Below, piece by piece: positions 19,485-28,588 of a stretch of DNA of 64,000 nucleotides (its first letter is position 1; every line of letters starts with the position of its first letter). Source of the DNA: Bordetella sp. LUAb4 (GTDB taxonomy: Bacteria; Pseudomonadota; Gammaproteobacteria; Burkholderiales; Burkholderiaceae_B). Location: contig NZ_JAHPZX010000003.1 in the NCBI RefSeq assembly GCF_021325795.1, positions 682,001-746,000 on the forward strand, read 5' to 3'. The notes under the pieces were generated by a model that was not told the DNA's origin, made no database searches, and worked only from the letters and a program-made list of their open reading frames with translations. A program made the translations under genes and the position numbers.

Positions 19485-19796
19485 GGCATGACCTACCGCA
19501 TGCTTGCAGCGTGTCACAATCTGGCATGGCGAGTCTGACTGTCTTCGGACGGGTTTTTCGTCGCGACGATAGTAGGCCAGCATCCGGCGGCTGGTGCCCA
19601 GTGCCTGAGCCGAGGTATCCAGCCCGGCCCTCGGTTAAAATGCGCGGTTTACTGGACTAACGTCCGATCCGGCCCCGATTTTTAGATTCGCACTTCGGTT
19701 TTCAGGCTTTCGCCTGGATGATCCCGCGAGTGGCGGGCGAGGCTGGCGGCGCGATCGCACCGGGCTCGCTGGTGCGTTGATACTTATAGGATTTCC
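19485..19796. other. Non-coding region upstream of ychF
   Basis: No gene is visible. A TAAAAT hexamer at 19636-19641 could be the -10 box of the ychF promoter, giving a leader of about 150 nt. No good -35 is seen, and I see no clear hairpin-plus-T terminator for the upstream pair. Confidence 0.35.
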
Positions 19797-20888
19797 ATGG
19801 CTCTGCAATGCGGCATCGTCGGCCTGCCCAACGTCGGCAAATCGACGCTCTTTAATGCGCTGACCCGCGCCGGCATCCCCGCGGAAAACTACCCTTTCTG
19901 CACCATCGAACCCAATGTCGGCGTGGTGGAAGTGCCCGATCCCCGCCTGCAGAAGCTGGCCGAGATCGTGTCGCCGGAGCGCATCCTGTCCGCCACGGTG
20001 GAATTCGTCGACATCGCCGGCCTGGTCGCGGGTGCCAGCCAGGGCGAAGGCCTGGGTAATCAGTTCCTGTCGCACATCCGCGAGACCAATGCCATTGTCA
20101 ACGTGGTGCGCTGCTTCGAGGATCCCAACGTGATCCACGTCGCCGGCAAGGTCGACCCGATCGCCGACATCGAAGTTATCGAAACCGAATTGGCCCTGGC
20201 TGACCTGCAGACCGCGGAAAAAGCGCTGCATCGTAACCAGAAGACCGCGCGTTCCGGCGACAAGGAAGCGCAGAAGCTGGTGAGCCTGATCGAGAAGTGC
20301 ATCGCTCAGTTGAACCAGGCCAAGCCCGTGCGTGCCCTGGATTTCTCGCCGGAAGAACAAGTGCTGCTGGCGCCGTTGTGCTTCATCACGTCCAAGCCGG
20401 CCATGTACGTTGGTAACGTCAGCGATGACGGCTTCCAGAACAATCCCCTGCTGGACCGCCTGAAAGAATTCGCCGCCGCGCGCAATGCGCCGGTCGTGGC
20501 CATCTGCGCGGCCATCGAGTCGGAGATCGTCGACCTGGAAGACGCCGATCGCGCAGCTTTCCTGGCCGACATGGGCATGGAAGAGCCGGGCCTGAACCGC
20601 TTGATCCGCGCTGCTTTCAAGCTGTTGGGCCTGCAAACGTACTTCACCGCCGGCGTGAAGGAAGTCCGCGCCTGGACCGTCGCCATCGGCGCCACCGCCC
20701 CGCAAGCGGCCGGTGTCATCCACACCGACTTCGAACGCGGCTTCATCCGCGCCCAGACCATCTCCTACGACGACTACATCGCCTACAAGGGCGAGCAGGG
20801 CGCCAAGGAAGCGGGCAAGATGCGGGCAGAAGGGAAGGAATACATCGTGCAGGATGGGGACGTGATGAACTTCTTGTTCAACGTCTAA
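19797..20888 (+). CDS. ychF: Ribosome-associated ATPase YchF
   Basis: The 363-residue Obg-family P-loop protein has the G1 motif GLPNVGKST, the G3-like [20 protein letters not shown], and a C-terminal TGS domain ending in [15 protein letters not shown]. Like other YchF proteins it lacks NKxD and is expected to prefer ATP. It binds ribosomes and is linked to oxidative-stress responses in E. coli. There it neighbours pth; here about 5.9 kb of other genes intervene. Confidence 0.96.
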   Translation: MALQCGIVGLPNVGKSTLFNALTRAGIPAENYPFCTIEPNVGVVEVPDPRLQKLAEIVSPERILSATVEFVDIAGLVAGASQGEGLGNQFLSHIRETNAIVNVVRCFEDPNVIHVAGKVDPIADIEVIETELALADLQTAEKALHRNQKTARSGDKEAQKLVSLIEKCIAQLNQAKPVRALDFSPEEQVLLAPLCFITSKPAMYVGNVSDDGFQNNPLLDRLKEFAAARNAPVVAICAAIESEIVDLEDADRAAFLADMGMEEPGLNRLIRAAFKLLGLQTYFTAGVKEVRAWTVAIGATAPQAAGVIHTDFERGFIRAQTISYDDYIAYKGEQGAKEAGKMRAEGKEYIVQDGDVMNFLFNV

Positions 20889-21129
20889 GCCTGCGTCGCT
20901 TTGCCGAGGCCTGGCCAGGCGAATCATTTGCGCAACGGGTGCTGCACAATTGCCTGGGTAGTACCGACTTACCCTGCCGGACACGCCGCGGGCGTCGGAA
21001 GTGCCACAGGCCGTGGCACAAACGCCGGATGCGGCTTCGGACGGTCGGTGCGTCATTGCGTTGATCGCTTCGCCCGGGTTAAGGTGGCTTCCAGTGGTGG
21101 TCACTGGCCATCCATTATGGAGATGGCCC

Positions 21130-22353
21130 ATGCGATCGAAGTCGGCGAGCGCGCAGATTGGGGTGCTGGTACTCGCGACCAGTATCATCCAACTCGCCAA
21201 CGGGTTCTTCGGCACCTTCATATCCTTGCGTGTCGGCCTGGAGGACTTTGGGGCCACCTTGTCCGGCCTGGTACTCAGCAGCTATTTCGCCGGCTTCACA
21301 GTGGGCGCACTGCGTTGCGAGCGGATCATCGGCCGGATTGGACACATCCGCGCCTATGCCGCCTTCGCCGGCATGGTCGTCGCGGCGACCGCGCTGATGC
21401 CACTGTGGCAGGAACCGCTGGCTTGGCTGGCCCTGCGGGCCGTCATTGGTTTCGGTTGCTCCGGCCTGTTCATCGCCACGGAAAGCTGGCTCAACGCGAA
21501 GGCGGCCCCAACAGAACGCGGGCGGATATTCTCGATCTACATGTTGGGCACGTTCCTGGCGCTGGCGCTGGGACAGCTTCTGATCGGCAAGGCCGACATT
21601 GAAACGGCAGGCCCCTTCAATGGCATCGCCGTCCTGTTCGCGGTAGCGCTCGTCCTCGTGAGCACGACGCGGGCTGAACCTCCCCTCAAAACCGTGTCCG
21701 CGGCGCTACCGTTTACCCGATTGCCCCGTGCAGCACCCATCGCCGTTGCCGGATGCGTGGTGAGCGGACTGCTCAGCGCCAGCTTCTATGCGCTGGTTCC
21801 CGCATGGATGCAGGACGAAGGCATCGCACGCGAAACCATCGCGCTGTTCATGTTGATCGCCGTGCTGGGCGGATTGGCGTTCCAAGTCCCTGTCGGCCGG
21901 CTCTCGGACAGGTTCGACCGGCGCCTGGTGCTGGCGATACTGAGCCTTGGCTTCGCCCTCACTGCCATCGTTGTCGTCAACCTGCCGCACTCACGACCGG
22001 TGGTCCTGACCGCCGCCGCCATACTCGGCGGTTTCATGTCGACTCTTTACCCCGTTTGCGTCGCCAACGCGCACGACCAGATGCCGGCGGATCAAGTGGT
22101 GGCAGTGAGCGGGCAGCTCATACTGACCAGCGGGGTGGGGTCCGTCCTGGGTCCGTTGATCGGGACGGTCGTCATGGCGCATTTCAGCATCGATGGCCTG
22201 TTCTATTTCATGGGCGCCGTCGCGCTGCTGCTCTCCTGCACGGCAATGGCCGGTCGCATGCTGGCGCTGGAGCCAGAGCACCAGGAACGCACGTTCGAAA
22301 TCCTGGCCCCGCAGGCCTCACCGCTTGCGCACGATCAGATCGACGCTCTTTAG
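21130..22353 (+). CDS. YcaD-like MFS transporter
   Basis: The protein has 407 residues and about 12 membrane helices. The start was set at the ATG at 21130 because GGAG lies 7 nt upstream and MRSKSASAQIGVLVLATSI enters the first helix directly; the frame is open 43 codons further upstream. It resembles E. coli YcaD, with SSYFAGFTVGAL, ESWLNAKAAPTERGRIFSIY and PVGRLSDRFDRRLVL (the MFS loop motif). The substrate is unknown. Confidence 0.85.
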   Translation: MRSKSASAQIGVLVLATSIIQLANGFFGTFISLRVGLEDFGATLSGLVLSSYFAGFTVGALRCERIIGRIGHIRAYAAFAGMVVAATALMPLWQEPLAWLALRAVIGFGCSGLFIATESWLNAKAAPTERGRIFSIYMLGTFLALALGQLLIGKADIETAGPFNGIAVLFAVALVLVSTTRAEPPLKTVSAALPFTRLPRAAPIAVAGCVVSGLLSASFYALVPAWMQDEGIARETIALFMLIAVLGGLAFQVPVGRLSDRFDRRLVLAILSLGFALTAIVVVNLPHSRPVVLTAAAILGGFMSTLYPVCVANAHDQMPADQVVAVSGQLILTSGVGSVLGPLIGTVVMAHFSIDGLFYFMGAVALLLSCTAMAGRMLALEPEHQERTFEILAPQASPLAHDQIDAL

Positions 22354-22475
22354 ATACCGGGTTTTGTAAAGAACGGAATAATTAAAGGGCCTCTGAAAAT
22401 CTACTCAGATCAGAACTGAAGTTAAGGCTGTATCCACGCCACTCCGCCGTTCGACCTCTAGGTGTTCGTCAATTG

Positions 22476-22491
22476 TCCAACAGCTGTTGGA
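22476..22491. promoter_or_regulatory. Perfect 16-bp palindrome upstream of the Fic gene
   Basis: TCCAACAGCTGTTGGA is fully self-complementary and lies 74 bp before the Fic start. It has the size and symmetry of a dimeric repressor operator. A smaller inverted repeat, CCGCA-tattt-TGCGG, follows at 22525-22539. The binding protein is unknown. Confidence 0.4.
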
Positions 22492-22564
22492 TGATCCCCT
22501 TGCAGCGATCATCTAGCTTATTCGCCGCATATTTTGCGGTGAATGGCTTGCTGATACGGCGCAC

Positions 22565-23734
22565 ATGCCTCATAATCAACGCATGAACTGCGGCGATTAC
22601 CTTTATATTTGGCAAGCTGCCGACTGGCCCAGGTGGCGCTACGACTTGGCTGTACTGGCTGAGCCCCTGGCGCGGGTCAGTCGCGCGCAGGGCTTACTTC
22701 TGGGACGTCTCGCAGATATTGGTCTGGGTCTGCGCGATGAAGCCAGTTTGACGGCCCTGACGGATGACGTACTCAAAACCAGCGAGATCGAGGGTGAGCA
22801 TCTGAACGTCGCATCGGTACGCTCGTCCATCGCTCGCCGCCTAGGGGTGGATATCGGCTCGTTGGCACCGGCCGACCGTAATGTGGAAGGCGTGGTGGAG
22901 ATGGTGCTCGATGCCAGCGCCAATAGCGCCCGACCGCTTACCAAGAAACGCCTATATGGATGGCACGCCGCGCTGTTTCCCACCGGCTATTCCGGCATAA
23001 ACGAAATCACCATCGGTAATTGGCGGGATGATGTCCAGGGGCCGATGCAGGTGGTGTCCGGTCCCGTGGGACGCCAGAAGGTGCACTACGAAGCCCCTCC
23101 TGCGCGTTCCTTGCCCGCGGAATTGGAGCGGTTCCTCGACTGGGTAAATTTCCCGCAAACGGAGGAACCGGCATTGATCCGCGCTGGCCTCGGCCATTTA
23201 TGGTTCGTAACCTTGCATCCATTCGATGACGGCAACGGCCGCGTCGCCCGCGCCGTGGGCGACTTGTTGTTGACCCGCGCGGATGGCAGCCCGCAGCGCT
23301 TCTACAGCTTGTCGGCACAGATCCAACGTGAACGGAAAGGCTACTACGACATCTTGGAGCGCACGCAGAAAGGCACGCTGGACGTGACTGAATGGTTGCT
23401 GTGGTTTTTGCGGATGCTGGACGAGGCGGTAGGCCACGCCCATCACACGTTGGATGCCGTGCTTAGCAAGGCACGATTCTGGCAGCGCGTGTCGGGTGCC
23501 GGGTTGAACGAGAGACAGGTCAAGGTGCTCAATCGATTGCTCGACGGCTTCGAAGGCAAGCTGACCACCAGCAAATGGGCAGCACTCGCCAAATGCTCAC
23601 GAGACACCGCATTGCGCGACATCACCGAGCTGGTTGAACTGGGCGTGCTGCAGCGCTCGGTCGCCAGCGGTCGCAGTACGAGCTACGAATTAACTCAGAG
23701 TCCCGCTTGTAGCCCAGTCTACTGTGCCAGTTAG
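22565..23734 (+). CDS. Fic-family AMP-transferase with N-terminal DUF4172 and C-terminal winged helix
   Basis: The frame has 389 residues; the ATG at 22583 may be the true start, since related proteins begin close to YIWQ. Domains in order are DUF4172 (YLYIWQAADWPRWRYD), an inhibitory helix with the (S/T)xxxE(G/N) motif in KTSEIEGEHLN, a Fic core with the full catalytic motif HPFDDGNGRVAR, and a C-terminal helix-turn-helix. The inhibitory helix precedes the Fic core, as in self-restrained Fic enzymes. The target is unknown. It is a single gene with no visible separate antitoxin. Confidence 0.92.
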   Translation: MPHNQRMNCGDYLYIWQAADWPRWRYDLAVLAEPLARVSRAQGLLLGRLADIGLGLRDEASLTALTDDVLKTSEIEGEHLNVASVRSSIARRLGVDIGSLAPADRNVEGVVEMVLDASANSARPLTKKRLYGWHAALFPTGYSGINEITIGNWRDDVQGPMQVVSGPVGRQKVHYEAPPARSLPAELERFLDWVNFPQTEEPALIRAGLGHLWFVTLHPFDDGNGRVARAVGDLLLTRADGSPQRFYSLSAQIQRERKGYYDILERTQKGTLDVTEWLLWFLRMLDEAVGHAHHTLDAVLSKARFWQRVSGAGLNERQVKVLNRLLDGFEGKLTTSKWAALAKCSRDTALRDITELVELGVLQRSVASGRSTSYELTQSPACSPVYCAS

Positions 23735-23967
23735 CGGGGGGCGATTTCTGTTTCATTGAAGCCGCAGATCGCGATTGGCATTCTAGCGACGACGTGAGCG
23801 CCAAGTTGCTCATGGTGTATTTGTAACTTGGACATTGGGGTTGAGGTCGGTGGTATTGCCATCAAATCCCTTTTTTGGTTAGCTTCAAAATGTATCGAAA
23901 TAAAATTAAATACACCGATCGAGACATGGTGTGGCAGAACAACCTGATTTGAGCTAACCCATAACAA

Positions 23968-24507
23968 ATGGCCACGAAGCGTCCGCCGAATAAATGTCCG
24001 GCTTGTAAATACACATGGTTTCCGAAAGGAAAGGACCTTTCATCTCGCTGCCCCCGCTGCCAAAGCACTAACGTCAAATATGCAAGAAAGGGTGTTTTAG
24101 GGACGATCGTGGCGGCCGGGATTGTTGTCTTCGCCATGGCGTCGACGAAGGACAAGCCTCCTGCCGCGAGTTCTTATTCTGCACCCTTGCAGGAGCAATC
24201 GGCGGCTTCTGCGTCAGCTGTCAACAATACGCGAAACCCACTACCTGTTCAGGGACAGAATCTGATCCTGGGTCCCGTCGAGTACAGGACCCCTGAACTG
24301 ACTGCATCCCGGCAAGCGGGTTTGACCGTGTCTCAGAGCTCGGCGGCACCGGTTACAAAAAAGCCGGCGGGAAACGATGGAGGCCGGGTCTATTCCAATG
24401 ACGAAATCGATCAGATGGAGAATGCCCGGCAGTATCACGGCGATGACATAACTGTAAGGCGCCGATTGAAGCTCCCATCGAGGGAAACGGGACGTATGAT
24501 TCCGTAA
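23968..24507 (+). CDS. Zinc-ribbon membrane-anchored protein
   Basis: The 179-residue protein has an N-terminal zinc ribbon (CPACKYTWFPKGKDLSSRCPRC, given as two CxxC pairs 14 residues apart). One membrane helix follows (GTIVAAGIVVFAMAS), then a Ser/Ala/Pro-rich linker. No enzymatic domain is recognised. It is the first gene of a compact three-gene unit with a small membrane protein and a DnaJ-domain protein. The 233 bp before it are distinctly AT-rich and probably hold the promoter. Confidence 0.7.
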   Translation: MATKRPPNKCPACKYTWFPKGKDLSSRCPRCQSTNVKYARKGVLGTIVAAGIVVFAMASTKDKPPAASSYSAPLQEQSAASASAVNNTRNPLPVQGQNLILGPVEYRTPELTASRQAGLTVSQSSAAPVTKKPAGNDGGRVYSNDEIDQMENARQYHGDDITVRRRLKLPSRETGRMIP

Positions 24508-24548
24508 CCCCTAATGCTCGGCAAGCGTATAAGCCTATCAGTGGAAGA

Positions 24549-24962
24549 ATGATGAATCTGTTCTCGTGGCTGACATGTTTGGGCATCTGCCTGTACGTGT
24601 TCGCCCATCGTGGAGACACGCCCCCTGGTCTATTGGCGGGATATGTTTTATTTGCGCTGTCGCTACGTTGGTGGCTGGTGAGAAGAATCAGCCATGTCCG
24701 TGCGAGCAACGCGCATCTCGCTCGATCATTCGAACTTTCCAGGAAGTATCGAGATCACCGAATCGTCGAAGCGATTCTGTCAGAAAAAATATGGAAAGGT
24801 GCGACGGCGGAAATGCTCTTGGATTCATGGGGACCTCCAAGCGAGGTCAAGCAGGGGGGCGATTATGACGTCTGGTGCTATGGCCGAGTCGGTGAAAACC
24901 GCTTCCGGCATCGCGTGACGATGAAGTTGAATCGCGTGAAGACCTGGACCAATCGAAATTGA
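24549..24962 (+). CDS. Small membrane protein of the DnaJ operon
   Basis: The 137-residue protein has two N-terminal membrane segments (residues about 3-20 and 27-45) and a soluble C-terminal domain. The latter contains KIWKGATAEMLLDSWGPPSE and DVWCYG, a pattern seen in several uncharacterised bacterial proteins. Function is unknown. It lies 41 bp after the zinc-ribbon gene and 30 bp before the DnaJ gene, so the three are probably co-transcribed. Confidence 0.65.
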   Translation: MMNLFSWLTCLGICLYVFAHRGDTPPGLLAGYVLFALSLRWWLVRRISHVRASNAHLARSFELSRKYRDHRIVEAILSEKIWKGATAEMLLDSWGPPSEVKQGGDYDVWCYGRVGENRFRHRVTMKLNRVKTWTNRN

Positions 24963-24992
24963 CCAGCCAGCTTTTGATGTGAATTTGGACCA

Positions 24993-25988
24993 ATGAACCA
25001 CTACCAGACGTTGGGCGTGTCCCGGGATGCCATACCCGAAGTAATCAAAGCTGCCTACAAAGCGATGTCCCAGAAGCATCATCCCGACCGAAACGGTGGC
25101 GATGCACATGCGCACGGCAGGATGCAGGAAATAAACGCAGCTTACGCTGTGCTTGGATCCCCCGCAGAGCGTGCCAACTACGACAGAATGCTGGATGCTG
25201 AAGCCTCTTTCGCGCCGCCCTTCCCTAAGGCAGACCAGGGCTCTGGCACACCAGGAGCCGGCGAGGAGGATTCCGATCAAGACGGCTTCGACTTCGAGCC
25301 ACCAATGCAGCCAACGAATGCTGTGGAACTGGATACGCTCGAAAAGTTGCCTTACCTTCGACCGACCGAATACGCGTCGTTAGCGATATTTGGATTGTTC
25401 ACCGCTTTCATTGTGCTCAGACCGTCAGCGGAAAAACCCGCTGCTCCTGTGCCGCCTGTGGCAGCCGTGGCGGCTATCCCTGTGCCTGACGCACCGCCCC
25501 GCAAGACCCGTGGAAGTAACGCAACTCGACCCGTCGAGTCTGCGGTCCGATCTCCGCCTGCCTCGGTAGTGTCTGTCGCACCCAACGGCGCTCCGTGGCC
25601 TCAAGCTTCTGGATATGTGAGTGGCTATGAATCGAGCGATTATGGTGGTTCACAGATCGAACTCTCCAATCTGAAGGGATCAACTGCTTTCTTCGTCAAA
25701 CTGATCAATACCCGCCGCGGAGCAAAGGACCCCAGTCGGTACGTCTATCTTGCCGGCAATCAACACTTCACTATCGTTAACGTCGCACCTGGAAACTACT
25801 TCATTGGCTATCGCGATCTTGCGACCGGTGCACACTTCAGAACAGGAACTTTTGCTCTCAACCAGCGACCTGCGCCGACGGATCCTACGCAGCTTGAGTA
25901 CACAACCGCGCGCTTTGAATTCTCGCGGGTCGGCAACCGATATTTGGACTCTTCGAACATGTCCGCTAGCGAATTCGATGGAAGTTGA
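24993..25988 (+). CDS. DnaJ-domain membrane protein
   Basis: The 331-residue protein starts with a J domain (residues about 1-65) that has the essential HPD motif in KHHPDRNGG, so it should stimulate an Hsp70 ATPase. An acidic linker follows, then one membrane helix (YASLAIFGLFTAFIVL) and a Pro/Ala-rich spacer. The C-terminal part (about residues 210-331) has a beta-rich pattern (AFFVKLINTRRG, FTIVNVAPGNYFIGYRDL). The topology puts the J domain in the cytoplasm and the C-terminal domain probably in the periplasm. Confidence 0.8.
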   Translation: MNHYQTLGVSRDAIPEVIKAAYKAMSQKHHPDRNGGDAHAHGRMQEINAAYAVLGSPAERANYDRMLDAEASFAPPFPKADQGSGTPGAGEEDSDQDGFDFEPPMQPTNAVELDTLEKLPYLRPTEYASLAIFGLFTAFIVLRPSAEKPAAPVPPVAAVAAIPVPDAPPRKTRGSNATRPVESAVRSPPASVVSVAPNGAPWPQASGYVSGYESSDYGGSQIELSNLKGSTAFFVKLINTRRGAKDPSRYVYLAGNQHFTIVNVAPGNYFIGYRDLATGAHFRTGTFALNQRPAPTDPTQLEYTTARFEFSRVGNRYLDSSNMSASEFDGS

Positions 25989-26006
25989 GCCACAGAGGGC
26001 AAATCA

Positions 26007-26870
26007 ATGTCTCAGCCAGGAACACTCGTCATGCCCCAAGATTTCTCAGAAGAACATTCCGTCGACGCGGTCAACGCGCGGATGGGCGACGAGGTGTCGC
26101 CGCGTTTGCAGCAGGTCATGGCCTCGTTGATCACTCACCTGCATGGCTTCATCAAGGACGTGCAGTTGACACAGGACGAGTGGGCCTATGCCATCGATTT
26201 TCTCACTCGAACCGGACAACTATGCAGCAATCAGCGGCAGGAGTTCATCCTGCTTAGCGATACGCTCGGCGTGTCCATGCTGGTCGATGCGATCAGCAAT
26301 CGGCGGCCGACCGGGACCACTGAGAATACGGTGTTGGGACCTTTCCACGTGGCTGACGCACCGCGCCGCGAAATGGGGGCCTCGATATCCGTCGACGGTA
26401 AGGGCGAGAGCTGTCTGTTCGAGGGCAGAGTGGTCGACGCGCAAGGCAAGCCTATCGAAGGCGCCTGTCTGGACGTGTGGTCCGACAATGCCGACGGCTT
26501 TTACGATGTGCAGCAGCCTGACGATCAACCCAGATGGAACAATCGCGGCAGGTTCACCACAGGCGCGGACGGCGCTTACCGCTTCATCGGCATCAAACCG
26601 GTTTCCTATCCTATCCCCCACGATGGACCGGTAGGAAAAATGTTGGCCGCACTGGGCCGCCATCCCTATCGCCCGGCCCATATGCACTTCATCGTCACGG
26701 CGCCTGGCTTTCAAACCGTGGTGACCCACACTTTCGTCGGCGACGATCCCTACATCACCTCGGACGCGGTGTTCGGCGTGAAAGACACCCTGGTCGCGCC
26801 GTTCCATAAAGTCAGCGATGGGCAAACCCTATGGCGGTCCCCGTTTGACTTCGTGCTTGTGGCTTCGTAA
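26007..26870 (+). CDS. Intradiol ring-cleavage dioxygenase, probably hydroxyquinol 1,2-dioxygenase
   Basis: The 287-residue non-haem Fe(III) enzyme of the catechol 1,2-dioxygenase superfamily has an N-terminal dimerisation helix region and the catalytic barrel. Iron ligands are visible as Tyr in ADGFYDVQ, Tyr in PVSYPIPHDGPVG, and the two His of RPAHMHF. The PIPHDGPVG segment favours hydroxyquinol over catechol as substrate. It begins 18 bp after the DnaJ gene. No maleylacetate reductase or transporter accompanies it. Confidence 0.85.
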   Translation: MSQPGTLVMPQDFSEEHSVDAVNARMGDEVSPRLQQVMASLITHLHGFIKDVQLTQDEWAYAIDFLTRTGQLCSNQRQEFILLSDTLGVSMLVDAISNRRPTGTTENTVLGPFHVADAPRREMGASISVDGKGESCLFEGRVVDAQGKPIEGACLDVWSDNADGFYDVQQPDDQPRWNNRGRFTTGADGAYRFIGIKPVSYPIPHDGPVGKMLAALGRHPYRPAHMHFIVTAPGFQTVVTHTFVGDDPYITSDAVFGVKDTLVAPFHKVSDGQTLWRSPFDFVLVAS

Positions 26871-26909
26871 GCAGCTTAGGCACGCCGGCCGCAGTGCTGT
26901 CTGCCAGGA

Positions 26910-27626
26910 TCAAGGTCGAAGCCGCAAGCTGGGTGTGGCTAGGTGAAGCTGGGTCCAGGTCCCGCAGTCCTCCGCCCAGCGAGACATCGCGAGATCGCCT
27001 TTTCTTCGTCCTTCCGCGACGAGTATGCCCTGCCGAACCAGGATCGCGGCAACGACATCGCTTTGGAGCGGGCCGTCCGGACCATACGCATCCAGGAATA
27101 GTGCCAAGCGCCGCCGCTGCTTCGATGGCTCCACGTCCTCCGACCCCAGATCCAGCCATAGCCAGACGGCGTACCCAAGGTCATAGGCTCGTGCGCCAGG
27201 CGAAGCAGCGTCGAAATCAATGAGCCCGACCGGCAGGCCCGACCGGAACACGAAATTGCACGGCGACAGATCGTTATGGCAGACGACCTCGATGCCGACC
27301 TTGCATGCAGCGGGCGATGCGACGAGCGCACTGGTCGCGTCATGGTAGCGGCGTATCAAGCCAGCAGCCTGGATCAGTACTGCATCGTCATGAAGGGCCA
27401 AGTTGGCGGGGACCATTCCGTCCAGATAATCGACTACGTCCCGCCCTTCTTCGTCGCTTCCCAACGCGCGGGGCGCGCCCGCGAAACCAACGTCCTCAAG
27501 ATGCGCCAGCAAGCGGCTGACAAAATCCGAATTCGGCGTGGGCGGGCGTCGCACCGTGTTTCCGATGCGGACCACACCCGCGTTGCCGCGGCCTCCTGTG
27601 AGCGGAATTTCGGGAGTTTCTTTCAT
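26910..27626 (-). CDS. APH/choline-kinase-fold phosphotransferase
   Basis: The protein has 238 residues from the ATG at 27626 (MKETPEIPLTGGRGNAG); the frame is open further upstream without family-like sequence. The kinase core shows the Brenner-type motif VCHNDLSPCNFVF and the metal-binding GLIDFDAASPG, placing it in the aminoglycoside phosphotransferase superfamily. The N-terminal nucleotide lobe is short. The substrate is unknown; the family includes antibiotic kinases, thiamine kinases and homoserine-type kinases. It follows the APH(3')-like gene on the same strand after 124 bp. Confidence 0.8.
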   Translation of the reverse strand: MKETPEIPLTGGRGNAGVVRIGNTVRRPPTPNSDFVSRLLAHLEDVGFAGAPRALGSDEEGRDVVDYLDGMVPANLALHDDAVLIQAAGLIRRYHDATSALVASPAACKVGIEVVCHNDLSPCNFVFRSGLPVGLIDFDAASPGARAYDLGYAVWLWLDLGSEDVEPSKQRRRLALFLDAYGPDGPLQSDVVAAILVRQGILVAEGRRKGDLAMSRWAEDCGTWTQLHLATPSLRLRP

Positions 27627-27750
27627 ATTTCGATGCCTATCATGGATAGCGTAGTTCTCCGCGAGGACTTGATGGCACCGTCCGACCAGTGACTTGATTG
27701 CATCTTTCGACGAAGGAACTTGATACCGTTGTTCTCCAAGAGATCGAATC

Positions 27751-28569
27751 CTAGAAGAACTCGTCCAACATGAGATAAAACCGCTGTTTCGTCTCGTCCG
27801 GCTCGGCAATGCCGTAACTGGTAAACAGTCTCCGCTGTGCCCCCACGCCGAATTCGTCGAGGGAGCGTCCCAGGATAGCCAGATCCTGATAGCGGTCAGC
27901 AACGCCCGCGCGCCCGGCATCGATGCAGCCGGCCACCGCGCCATGGTTATCGACCAGAAGGTTTTCCAGCGTGAAGTCGCCATGCGTGACCACGTCGTCG
28001 GATCTCAAAGGCAGCAAGCCTGTCATCTCCATCCAAACCCGCCGTGCGTGCCACCCATGCCGCTCGTCATCGAACTCAGTGATGTCCACGAGCCCGGCAT
28101 CCATGCGCGAGCGCGCCTGCTCCAGGCGCCGCCCCTGGCCGCTGTCGAAGGGGCAATCCGCGATGGGAAGATCGTGCAGGCGCTTCAGGAACAAGGCGAC
28201 GGCTTGCACGATGGCTTCGCATCTCCCTGGCGCCGCCTTGAGCGCTTGATAGGCCGTTCTGCCGGGTATCGCACTGAGAAGCAGCCACGCCTGCTCATCG
28301 TCTCGATGGAAGCCTAGAACTGTCGGGACCGCGATTCTTGGTTTCAGCCAAACCAGTCGTTCCACCTCAGCCGCCAGGTCATCGGCGATGCTGCCGCGGC
28401 CATGTTTCAAGTAGAAACTCGTACCGCCGCGCGGGTCTGTCAGGCGATAAACGTGGCCCCCAGACATCCCTTGCATATTGCGATACCAGTCATAGCCCCT
28501 TATCAAATGCGCTATGGCAGATGGTGCCGGCATGGCCGAGCACGTCACTTCGTGGTCTTCGTTCTGCAT
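27751..28569 (-). CDS. APH(3')-type aminoglycoside phosphotransferase
   Basis: The 272-residue protein is close in length and motifs to kanamycin/neomycin 3'-phosphotransferases. It has the catalytic VVTHGDFTLENLLVDN (HGDxxxxN), the metal motif GCIDAGRAGVADRYQDLAI, and the C-terminal LDEFF tail that contacts substrate in APH(3') enzymes. The start at 28569 is supported by AGGAG 8 nt upstream. A perfect hairpin lies just before that ribosome binding site. Resistance to kanamycin-class drugs is a reasonable inference from the family; the sequence does not show expression or spectrum. Confidence 0.88.
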   Translation of the reverse strand: MQNEDHEVTCSAMPAPSAIAHLIRGYDWYRNMQGMSGGHVYRLTDPRGGTSFYLKHGRGSIADDLAAEVERLVWLKPRIAVPTVLGFHRDDEQAWLLLSAIPGRTAYQALKAAPGRCEAIVQAVALFLKRLHDLPIADCPFDSGQGRRLEQARSRMDAGLVDITEFDDERHGWHARRVWMEMTGLLPLRSDDVVTHGDFTLENLLVDNHGAVAGCIDAGRAGVADRYQDLAILGRSLDEFGVGAQRRLFTSYGIAEPDETKQRFYLMLDEFF

Positions 28570-28588
28570 GGTTACGGCTCCTTCCTGT

